Shown here in pieces: positions 44,152 to 52,275 of a DNA stretch of 64,000 nucleotides (position 1 is the first letter of the stretch; every line of letters begins with the position of its first letter). The DNA is from Exobasidium rhododendri. Its lineage: Eukaryota > Basidiomycota > Exobasidiomycetes > Exobasidiales > Exobasidiaceae. The DNA lies in assembly GCA_026210745.1 (NCBI GenBank), contig CP110632.1:3781001-3845000 (forward strand), given 5' to 3'. The notes beneath the pieces are model-generated. The model was not told the DNA's origin, ran no database searches, and saw nothing but the letters and a program-made list of their open reading frames with translations. The translations under genes were made by a program, and so were the position numbers.

Positions 44152-45915
44152 ATGGAGACCAGGGAGCTTCGTGGTGGTCTCCCAGCGGCTTCCATCGGTC
44201 CCCTCTATATCATCTACTTTTCAGGGAATCACACCAATTTCAGACTGGCTGAATTTCGAGCTGGAGCCGACTACCTGGACATTGCCTACTCTTTTGTGCC
44301 TTTGCCGTACGTAGGGATACCATGGCTCGATGGTGTGCCCGAGGAAGACAAGGTGTGGAGGGAAGCGATAGATCTGAGTCTATACAATGAAGAGGCTGAG
44401 AAGGGTATCAACACAGAAAGACCGTTCATGCTGGTCTACCTACCTAGTGACGAAGTAGCTAGTCTCTTGTGTAAGCGAGTGACGAGCATCAAGAGCGTCT
44501 GGCAGCTGTGGGCTTCTGGTCGCAACGCAGAGGAACTTAAGATGGATCTGCGAAAGGATCAAGTCAAAGAGCTATGGTGGCCTTTTTGCGACAAGGAGAT
44601 CTCATGGAGGGCGACAGTCTTGAGCTACCAGCGCAGCTTGACCATGCCTGAACAGATCAGTCGAATTGAGCTTTTCAAAGAAGTCTTAAACTTTCAGGGC
44701 CCAATCAAGATGAAGGGAGCAGACCTAGAATGGGGCTACATGGAAGAGTGGACTGCGCCTTGCCTCCTTCCCGTCGAAGTGGAAGAAGGGACAAAGGAGA
44801 TCTTCGACATGAGTCGCTATGTGGTGGAATCCAAAGTTGATCGAGAGACCAAGAAGCGATTTCAAAGACAGAGACTCCTTTCTATGCATATCGGTCGAAA
44901 AGTGTCCGACGGCAATGCCAGGGAGCTCATATCGAGGATGGATGTCAAAAGACGCAAATATATCGGAAATACCACCATGGAGTCACAGATGAGTCTGATT
45001 CAGGCAGGCATGGCTTTGAGCGGACCTGGTAAGATCATCTATGATCCGTTTGCTGGCACTTGTTCGCTTCTACTGGCAGCTGCTGTCCTCGGTGGTCATG
45101 TGATGGCAAGTGACATTGATGGGAGAATGATGAGAGGCAAAGCCAAGAAGTGTCAAGAAGTGGCTGTACTTGGTTCGGCAAGGCAATATGGAGTCAAGGA
45201 TCAGTTCATCGATTTCATTTGTAGTGACGTTTCCCAGCATCCATGGCGAGGTGAAGGCCTTTTCGATGCTATCGTCGCTGATCCTCCCTATGGGGTTCGG
45301 GCAGGCGCAAAGCAGTTGGGGAGGCGAGACCTCAACAAGCAAAGAGATACACCCTTTGTGCTATCCGATGGAACTTACTCTCACCACCAACAAGATTATC
45401 TCCCACCAATGAAACCGTATGCACTGAACGATCTCCTCATCGATCTGATGAACTTTTCAGCAAAGTTGTTGAAGGCAAAGGGGAGATTGGTGTTTTGGAT
45501 GCCAACGATGATCGAATGTGAAGAGGATACCGATGGTGCTACAGGAGGCTCAAGCATGCAGGCCTTACAGCTCGAACTCACACAAGATTTTGTGCTACTT
45601 TCCCACAGCTTACAAGACTTTGGAGCGTGGGGCAGGAGACTTATTACCCTGGAGAAGGTCCCGAAGAAAAGCCATGAAAAGAAAGAGGTGGCAGTGCTTC
45701 CTTTGGCCCCGATCAAACACCATGGCTTGGATGCCCGCCTGCGAGCCACAGACGATCCGAACGAGTTTCGAAATAGAGTGAGTGTCGCCTGCTTCCAGTG
45801 TGCCAGCCTTCTCCTTCCGCTGATCGCCTCGTTCCGCCTTCAGTTCTTTTCCCGTCAAATAGAGTCTACTTCTTCTGCACAACTTGTACCAACAGACAAG
45901 GATTCCCGACGATGA
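44152..45915 (+). CDS. TRM11: tRNA (guanine-10-N2)-methyltransferase catalytic subunit Trm11
   Basis: I read exons 44152-45777 and 45844-45915, 565 aa. The start METRELRGG was chosen over an ATG-less upstream extension. The N-terminal part carries the family's IYFSGNHTNFRLAEFRAGAD opening and a THUMP-like region; the Rossmann methyltransferase follows with KYIGNTTMESQMSLIQAGMA, motif I DPFAGTCSLLLAAAVLGGHV (about 298), ASDIDGR, and the catalytic DPPYGVRAG (D377-P-P-Y380) typical of N2-guanine/N6-adenine methylation. The C-terminus FRNRFFSRQ matches the family's FREKYFSG-type end only if a 66-nt intron (45778-45843) is removed; that intron is in frame without a stop. With Trm112 as partner it makes m2G10 in tRNA. 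The end lies 90 nt from the end of RPB9 on the other strand. Confidence 0.92.
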   Translation: METRELRGGLPAASIGPLYIIYFSGNHTNFRLAEFRAGADYLDIAYSFVPLPYVGIPWLDGVPEEDKVWREAIDLSLYNEEAEKGINTERPFMLVYLPSDEVASLLCKRVTSIKSVWQLWASGRNAEELKMDLRKDQVKELWWPFCDKEISWRATVLSYQRSLTMPEQISRIELFKEVLNFQGPIKMKGADLEWGYMEEWTAPCLLPVEVEEGTKEIFDMSRYVVESKVDRETKKRFQRQRLLSMHIGRKVSDGNARELISRMDVKRRKYIGNTTMESQMSLIQAGMALSGPGKIIYDPFAGTCSLLLAAAVLGGHVMASDIDGRMMRGKAKKCQEVAVLGSARQYGVKDQFIDFICSDVSQHPWRGEGLFDAIVADPPYGVRAGAKQLGRRDLNKQRDTPFVLSDGTYSHHQQDYLPPMKPYALNDLLIDLMNFSAKLLKAKGRLVFWMPTMIECEEDTDGATGGSSMQALQLELTQDFVLLSHSLQDFGAWGRRLITLEKVPKKSHEKKEVAVLPLAPIKHHGLDARLRATDDPNEFRNRVSVACFQCASLLLPLIASFRLQFFSRQIESTSSAQLVPTDKDSRR

Positions 45916-46005
45916 CTATCATACTTACAAATGTACATTACTAATTTACAATGATTATGCTACTCTTTCAAAGAGGCCTTCCGTTTTTCCTTAGGAAAGA
46001 TCCTT

Positions 46006-46665
46006 CTAGACTTTTATCCCATCATCGTTAAAGAGACAGTTGCATGACGTGCACACGAAGCTGTTGTTGGCAACAGAATGTGGGCTTATATGTTTCGCAC
46101 GCACAGCAGCTCTTGACCTTGGACTCACAAGTAGATCATCCGATTGAATATCCGTTTGCTCTGATCTTGAAAGAAGATCGATCTGCAGGAAGATCGATCG
46201 AGTCAGAATGGGGCTATTATATATAGAGAGAAAGGGAGCACACTCACTCGTGATGACCGCATTGAGGGCATATGTTCTCGTTCGATCGAGGCAGGGTGGG
46301 ATCTTTCATGAGCTGATCAATTACGCCTGCTTGTTCCTAGTAGAGAGATTCGACCAAACACTGCATCAACACACACGAATACCACTGCAAGGGTGGGTGC
46401 ATGTCTCTTTCCACTCTCGCTCTTTCTCACCTTTGTCACACTCATCAAATCGTTCCTGAACACCATCGTATTGCGTGCTTCCTCCCTGAAATTGCAATTT
46501 CGACAAGCGTTGAGCAGCGTCTGTGTCGTACGATCCACCATTGGATACAGGAGATTATTGCTGCCACGATGAAACGGCGAAGAAATGATTCAGCCGCCCC
46601 TTCTCTCGACGCAAAAATACAGCACAAGTCGCTCACCACTCCAGACAGAAATTGAGCGTCGTCAT
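46006..46665 (-). CDS. RPB9: RNA polymerase II subunit Rpb9
   Basis: Five short exons on the minus strand: 46665-46637, 46560-46431, 46336-46248, 46182-46129 and 46060-46006 (29, 130, 89, 54 and 55 nt), together 118 aa plus a TAG. No single ORF shows it. The N-terminal zinc ribbon is MTTLNFCLECNNLLYP with Cys 7 and 10 and the second pair in LLNACRNCNFRE (29 and 32). Then ARNTMVFRNDL, EQAGVIDQLMKDPTLPRS and the C-terminal TFIIS-like ribbon NICPQCGHHE (76 and 79) with FFVCTSCNCLF (104 and 107). Each of these matches Rpb9 in order and spacing. Rpb9 supports transcription fidelity, start-site choice and transcription-coupled repair. Phases agree at all four splices. In exon 4 the usual RR-x-D-x-x-M stretch reads SKRIFNRMIY, somewhat divergent. 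It shares a promoter with ISA2. Confidence 0.9.
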
Positions 46666-46790
46666 CTTCCGTCGAAGCAGCGTCGCAGCCTGGAATGTCT
46701 AGTGTGTGTGTGTGTGTGCTGCCTGCAGTGACAAGGTTGATGGTGGTGTTAGAAGAGTGGGGATGGACTTTTGCAAAGGAACAGAACATC

Positions 46791-46796
46791 CACGTG
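46791..46796. promoter_or_regulatory. CACGTG palindrome in RPB9/ISA2 divergent promoter
   Basis: CCACGTGAG lies about 130 nt upstream of the RPB9 start and 160 nt upstream of the ISA2 start. Role inferred. Confidence 0.4.
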
Positions 46797-46953
46797 AGGT
46801 AGATATATTCGCGCCCGAGTTCAACATTCACCTCCACCGATGTCGAGAAATTGAGCAAGTAAAGCTTAGCATTTGCGCCACTCCCACCCACGATCAATCT
46901 CGCTGCTCTTCCACTTCACTGAAACGATCATATCTGCACCAGTCTCCTTTCAG

Positions 46954-47732
46954 ATGGCTTCTCTGTCATGCACCGCTTCCCTCAGTCGACCAGCAACTTC
47001 CTTTATTGGTCGTCGCGCGATAAGACAGTGTCTCGTTGGATGTTATCACCGCCAATTCTCCACTAGTCCACTGGCTTCCACCTCGAAGTTAATGCTGACG
47101 TCTAGGAAGTCGCTCTTGGCAACCAGCGCAGGACGTCTCCAGATGCCAAGTGAAGTCCAAATTCGGGGGGCGATTCGTTCTAGAGGGATTGCTACCATTA
47201 CGAGGCAGCCTGAGACACCCGAAGAGCCAGAGGTCTTTAGTGGGAGCGAGCCGCCTTCCATCATCCTTACTGATCGCGCTATTGATGTGAGTCGAGGATC
47301 GTCTTTTACTCTGACCGTCTTCTATTGTGTCCGTCTTCTCTTGTCACAATAGTCATTGCCTGCTTCTAATTTTCCTCTTGCCTCTTTTCTTATTCTCTTT
47401 GTCTCTTTCCTCCAAACTTACAGCACTTAGCGAAAGTGTCGAAAAGGGAGAACAAATCAAATCTGGCCCTCCGCATCGCAGTAGAGCCGGGTGGTTGTCA
47501 TGGTTATCAATACAAGATGGAGATAACGGAAGAGGTGGAAGACGATGATTTTCGCTATTCTTCTGGAGAAAACGTCCACCTCTTGATTGACTCGACTAGT
47601 CTTCGTCTCATCAAGGGAAGTACGATTGATTATGTCACTGAGCTGATTGGTAGTCAATTTGCTATCCTGAATAACCCTCAGGCAAAGGGAGCGGGATGTG
47701 GATGTGGTGTGAGCTGGGAGCCAAACTTCTAA
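46954..47732 (+). CDS. ISA2: Mitochondrial iron-sulfur cluster assembly protein Isa2 (A-type)
   Basis: Exons 46954-47286 and 47424-47732 give 213 aa. The first 80 residues are Arg/Ser/Ala-rich without acids (MASLSCTASLSRPATSF, RRAIRQCLVGCYHRQFSTSP) and should direct import to the mitochondrial matrix. The A-type (HesB) domain begins at PPSIILTDRAID, continues after the splice as HLAKVSKRENKSNLALRIAV, and carries the three cluster-ligand cysteines in EPGGCHGYQYKM and GAGCGCGVSW. LLIDSTSLRLIKGSTIDYV is also typical. Isa1/Isa2 with Iba57 build [4Fe-4S] clusters for aconitase, biotin synthase and lipoate synthase. GGCHGYQY favours Isa2 over Isa1. No truncation is seen. Confidence 0.92.
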
Positions 47733-47859
47733 AGCTACCTCGAACGTCGACTCCTCAAAAAATTTGCGAAGCACAGCAACGCTTTTCTTGTATATACCCA
47801 GTATTTGTCTTACTAAACAGAGGATATGATGAAACAGATGTCAATTAATGCACTGTACT

Positions 47860-47865
47860 AATAAA
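47860..47865 (+). terminator. AATAAA polyadenylation-like signal
   Basis: AATAAA lies about 130 nt past the ISA2 stop, in the convergent space with the orphan gene. Tentative 3' end signal. Confidence 0.35.
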
Positions 47866-47935
47866 GCGGGTAGAATAGACGTGAAAGTGGAGAGGCTCCA
47901 GTCGTGAATGGTACAGGTCGTTATAAGGAAATTTT

Positions 47936-47960
47936 TGTTGTTGTTGTTGTTGTCGTCGTT
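47936..47960. repeat. (TTG)n/(TCG)n trinucleotide repeat
   Basis: About seven TTG units followed by TCG units lie in the intergenic space between ISA2 and the orphan gene. Confidence 0.85.
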
Positions 47961-48033
47961 GTTTCTCGGGTCGTGTGCCTGGCTCTGAAAAGGGAGGGAC
48001 GTGAAGCCATGCGGTTGAGGCGGCGATAACACT

Positions 48034-51000
48034 TCACCGGCTGTGTGTTGGAAGGCAGTCGACGGAATCAGTATCGGAAAGGGGAAGCGATAATGACGAT
48101 GACGACGACGCATGCGGCTGTCGATGATGTGTCGGCGACGATGCGCCACCTCGCATGTTGTGATGGGATCGTTGCTGTTGCACATGCGGATGATCTTGTG
48201 ATAGTGATAGAGGAGATGCATGATCGTCTAATGATGTTGCTGTGGGACCTCTTACGCGCTGATCTAAAGCGGAAGCAGACCACGAACTAGTTCTCCGTAG
48301 CCTTCTCTCTGCTTCTGCGTGCGTCTGATTTGGATCGAGTGATAGTCTTGCCAGGATCTCTTGCAAAGGGGTTGGAGGAGCGACGAGAGGAGGCGCTTCA
48401 TTCGACACCATCTCAAGCGCTTCCTCCGATTCGATATCTTGGGGCATGATGTTCACCATACTCCTTCTCAACGATCTCGGCTCACGAAGAGCGCTTCTTC
48501 GGATCAGGCTGGAAGACTCTTGTTCTCCCAGGAGAGGAACGCTCTCTTCCAAGCGCTCGTTGGATTCCAGTCGTTCATTTGACTCCATCAGAGCGTGGGA
48601 CGGAACAAAGGGCGCATCAACGCTCGTCGCTGCAATCACTTCATTTTGAACGACTTGCTGCCCTTCCATCGCAGGATTACTCTGCCGTCGACCTAGATCT
48701 ACTACTCTGCCAATACGACCTTGTCTTCTACGAACCAGGTCCAGTTCTACTCTTCTCCTAGCCACTTCAGAGCGCAATCGATCCTCCCTCTGTCTCAGCT
48801 CCACTTGCCTAGCTCTGAATTCGCCGTCCAGTCTTCTGCCTATCGAAGCCAGCTGTCTTGATCGTCCGAGAACTTGCTCTGCAGACACTCTTCTCGTGGT
48901 TCCAGCTTCAGTAGGGATCGTTTCCGGGGAAGGAGTGTCCTCTCGAATGTCTCTCCTATCCGTCGTGCCATCCAATAGAGCATACTGCTGTACGTGTTCG
49001 TCTGCTGATAGATTGCCAAGTCTTCGCGGTCTTCTCGTCGTCCTTGGATCGTCAGTGGCTGGTAATGGGCGATATGTATGAATCGTCCTCGAAGTCGTCA
49101 TCGTTGTCGTCGTTGTTGCAGGTCGCACTGCTCGAGATGGCATCGCTCCCTCGTCGATGGAAAGAGGACTCGTGGAGAAGCGACCCGTGGGATTTGCTGG
49201 TTCACGCAACCAAGTGGTAACATTCTCACTCCCTTCATCCCTACTACGACGGATTGGACTCATGGGGCGTTGATCTACCAAGGTCCACCCCTCTGAAGTA
49301 TTCCAAGCTTCTCCCCGCGGACTGACAGCTAAATCCTCCATAGCCTCACCGGCGTGCATATCGCTGTTATCGAGAATCACTTGAGCAGACCGATTTCGCA
49401 CCCGCTGACTTGCACTGGCGCCGCCGTTGCTGTTGCCAGTCACCACTCTCCTTCGAACACCGATGAGGTGGCGACCGTTTGCTTGTCCCCTCTCGTCCGC
49501 CGTCTCGACCTCCACTCGCTCGCCATCAGGATCATCGTTGAGTTCATCAACGTCAAGCCTCGACTGAGCTGCCATGCGTTCTCTAGCCATTTGATACCAG
49601 CTGAGATTCGTTCCATCTGGATCAAATTGATCGGCATCGTCACTGCCGGCGCTCTCGCCCGCTTGATGGGGTGATATAGCTGCACTTCCAGAATGTAGCT
49701 GCGGTGGCTGATACCACGGAAAGACTTCATAAAGTCGAGGTGGACTTCCAAATGTCTCTGCTTCCTCTCCTTCTCCGCGCTCTGCTTCTTCCACGCCTTG
49801 CTGGGAAGTACTCTCTGGCAACTCTAGAGGTGCCTCCAAGCCGTCCAATTGTCGCAATCGTCGGATATATGACATTCCACCTCGCAAGGCTCTAGTGCTA
49901 GTACTGTCATGGATTCGATCATTTTCCGACATACCTTCGCGAAGACTCGATCGAGCGGCCGCCATGCTGCGAGATGCTTGTGCCATCCTAGCTACCAAGT
50001 TTGCTGCGTCAGTCGACGTGTCGTTTCCTCTACCTGCCGTCTCATTAGTTTGTATGTCTCTTGTCAAATTCAAGTCCATGCTGGCCTCGGCACCAAAAAT
50101 CTCTGCCACTTCATGAGGCAACGTCTCTTCTCGTCGCAGTGTTGTTGCATTTACCACGGGAGGTGGTGTCGTACTCAAATCTCTGCCACGTACAGGTACT
50201 GACAACATATTACCCGAGGGAATCGCTATACTCATACTTTCGTCATCGCCTCGAATCAGTCTGCTTGGTGCTTGATCGAGGATGTCGTTGTTCGTTCGAC
50301 TGCTTCGTTCTCTGCTTGCAGGATCAAGAGATGGGAAACGCAAGACATTCCATTCCCAATTTGATCTTCGGCCGCTACTTCTGTTTCTTGTACTCGGATC
50401 GGAAAAGAGATCATTTAAGGGATTGCCGGTATTCACTGCATCGCTCCGTGTCTGCGTCGCTGATGAGGCTGAAATACTAGAGCCGTGATGAAGGGAATTT
50501 GACCAGCGATGAGATGGGAGAAGAGGAGCAGCTGGCCTAGGTATACTCGTCGTCGTCATCGTCGTCGCGGGTGTCGTCGAAGAGCTCTGACTCATCTGGT
50601 GTGACTGACTGGCAGATCCGCTCGCTCTTCTGGCCAATTCGCCCCGCAGCCATTCTCCTGCTGCACCCGGGTACCTTCTTGCCCAGATTGGGTGCGGCAA
50701 AAGTCTAGGGAGCGCAGCAGTAGAACTACTACTAGGGGAGGATCTTTGATTTTCTGGTCGAGGAATAGCAGCCGAGAGTGCCAACATAGATGCTGCGATT
50801 CCGCCCGATATTCCTCTGAAGGCTCCGCTACTTCCTTGTTGATGTACTGTGGAAGCAGAATCTCGAGAAGATCTCGACACGCCTGCCCCAACGGCCAAGT
50901 CGTTCACCATTCGGTCCCACACCTGGCCTTCTGCTATTACATTGTCTTGAACAGGCACAGCCGTCGAGGCATTCGAAACATAGCTGCTCGTCGAGTTACT

Positions 51001-51594
51001 GAAAGTGCTACTTCGATCATCTACCTCAACATTTCGTGTCCGCAAGGTGGCTGTCATGGTGGAAGCAACTACCTCATCCTCTGTGCTATTACTGTCACCT
51101 GACGTGTCGCTACTGTGATCTCCTTCGCCGATGTCATCGTCTTCTCCATCAGTGGTATCGAGCAAGAGTGCGCTAGTACGTCGGCTCAGGTCCTGCACGG
51201 CGGAATCATAAGCTTCTGAAGCCGAAGAAAACACTCGATAGCTTTCTCTTGAGTCCCGTGCTTGTGCGGTCCACAAACTAGACGATATGCTGCTTTCTGG
51301 CGGTGGCGGAGACTGTGTTAGTGATGGCGATGAGACCTGCAACGGTCGTTGAAGTGTGTGAGAGGGCCTAGCTCGATGAGTCGCTCTCCACTGAAATCTT
51401 GCGACTTCTGCTGCTCGATGGAGGCTGGCAATTTGAACAGCAACGGGCGGTGTATTAAAAGACAAGGACGTTGACGAGGAAGGTAAGACTTGGCTCAAGT
51501 ATTGTGACGGAATTCGATTGGGTATTCTAAGATCCTGATGAGGCCGTAGTGGGTCAGAACCAGGTCGACCTAGGTCTGCGGTCATGGTATGCAC
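48034..51594 (-). CDS. Large disordered orphan protein, 1186 aa
   Basis: A single open frame of 1186 codons on the minus strand, starting MHTMTADLGRPG (the second Met at 51585 is equally possible). I recognise no domain. The protein is rich in Ser, Arg, Thr, Glu and Ala and mostly disordered, with short ordered-looking islands: IASLHRAAEVARFQWRATHR (about 54-73), ASMLALSAAIPRP, LLPHPIWARRYPGAAGEWLR, RLYEVFPWYQPPQLHSG, DGTNLSWYQMARERMAAQSR and a long Arg/Glu helix RQVELRQREDRLRSEVARRR. No signal peptide, membrane helix, zinc finger or catalytic motif is seen. The length without stops and normal codon use argue that it is a real gene. It is head-to-head with the ThrE-type transporter. Function cannot be proposed. 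Confidence 0.75.
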   Translation of the reverse strand: MHTMTADLGRPGSDPLRPHQDLRIPNRIPSQYLSQVLPSSSTSLSFNTPPVAVQIASLHRAAEVARFQWRATHRARPSHTLQRPLQVSSPSLTQSPPPPESSISSSLWTAQARDSRESYRVFSSASEAYDSAVQDLSRRTSALLLDTTDGEDDDIGEGDHSSDTSGDSNSTEDEVVASTMTATLRTRNVEVDDRSSTFSNSTSSYVSNASTAVPVQDNVIAEGQVWDRMVNDLAVGAGVSRSSRDSASTVHQQGSSGAFRGISGGIAASMLALSAAIPRPENQRSSPSSSSTAALPRLLPHPIWARRYPGAAGEWLRGELARRASGSASQSHQMSQSSSTTPATTMTTTSIPRPAAPLLPSHRWSNSLHHGSSISASSATQTRSDAVNTGNPLNDLFSDPSTRNRSSGRRSNWEWNVLRFPSLDPASRERSSRTNNDILDQAPSRLIRGDDESMSIAIPSGNMLSVPVRGRDLSTTPPPVVNATTLRREETLPHEVAEIFGAEASMDLNLTRDIQTNETAGRGNDTSTDAANLVARMAQASRSMAAARSSLREGMSENDRIHDSTSTRALRGGMSYIRRLRQLDGLEAPLELPESTSQQGVEEAERGEGEEAETFGSPPRLYEVFPWYQPPQLHSGSAAISPHQAGESAGSDDADQFDPDGTNLSWYQMARERMAAQSRLDVDELNDDPDGERVEVETADERGQANGRHLIGVRRRVVTGNSNGGASASQRVRNRSAQVILDNSDMHAGEAMEDLAVSPRGEAWNTSEGWTLVDQRPMSPIRRSRDEGSENVTTWLREPANPTGRFSTSPLSIDEGAMPSRAVRPATTTTTMTTSRTIHTYRPLPATDDPRTTRRPRRLGNLSADEHVQQYALLDGTTDRRDIREDTPSPETIPTEAGTTRRVSAEQVLGRSRQLASIGRRLDGEFRARQVELRQREDRLRSEVARRRVELDLVRRRQGRIGRVVDLGRRQSNPAMEGQQVVQNEVIAATSVDAPFVPSHALMESNERLESNERLEESVPLLGEQESSSLIRRSALREPRSLRRSMVNIMPQDIESEEALEMVSNEAPPLVAPPTPLQEILARLSLDPNQTHAEAERRLRRTSSWSASALDQRVRGPTATSLDDHASPLSLSQDHPHVQQQRSHHNMRGGASSPTHHRQPHASSSSSLSLPLSDTDSVDCLPTHSR

Positions 51595-52275
51595 CGCACA
51601 GCCAGGATGATGATTTGGATTTCCCCTCCTTTTGTGGTAATTTTTGAAGTGGAGTGTGTGGTGGCCTGCCCAGGCAGGCCTGTGTGGTCAAAAAACAATT
51701 GAGGACCTCACGCCTGTAGACTGCAGCCCTAGCCTGAAATTCAACGGTCGCGCACTCTCTTGAGTACTTGCACGCGAGCACACGCTTAGAGAGTGTAGAG
51801 GTGGAGAAAGCGAGACAAAGACAAGTGTAGGTGACAAGGACAAGATGCAACAAGTCATCGATGACATAGCCCTGCCCTTCAGCAGTCTTTTTGATGCAAT
51901 GTAAAAGCGAGGGTGAAAGCAAGGGGTTTGTTGAGTGCATCAAGCATCATAATGTACTCATCTGACGGGGAAGAGGCATGCAGACACGAAGTAGCGAGCA
52001 TCAATGTCGCCTCAATCGTCGTCACCTTAGCCAGCAAGGGTGATGGGCCAGTTGTCAGCGAGACAGTTGCGGGAGCAGGGAGAAAGGGGCCAAAGACCCC
52101 TAGTAAGGGAGTACAAATAGGCGATCTGATGTCAAGATTTCTCCTCGCTTCCCTTCCCATAGACTGGCATAATTGCTTCATTCCCGTCTTTCATATCATA
52201 TTGCTCACGGCCAGGTGCCCTCTTCCAATTAATATCCACACATAAGAAACGTTTATCTTGCCTTCACATCGAACC
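51595..52275. other. Divergent intergenic region, orphan / ThrE-type transporter
   Basis: The 681 bases hold the GGCCTGCC/GGCAGGCC palindrome but no supported gene; minus-strand ORFs here have no family likeness. Confidence 0.5.
51663..51680. promoter_or_regulatory. Perfect 8+8 bp palindrome GGCCTGCC/GGCAGGCC
   Basis: The two 8-bp arms are perfect inverted copies with a CA spacer, in the divergent region 69 nt upstream of the orphan gene's start. It could be an operator for a dimeric factor or a small hairpin in the leader; chance is not excluded. Confidence 0.4.

Larger units (their letters stand above)
47733..48033. other. Convergent 3' region
   Basis: The 301 bases hold the AATAAA at 47860 and the TTG repeat at 47936; no gene is seen. 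Confidence 0.6.

Noticed and set aside
51554-52181. Minus-strand ORFs upstream of the orphan gene (129 and 100 codons)
   Set aside because: No splice into the orphan frame is convincing and composition is Cys/Leu-rich and irregular; probably promoter sequence.
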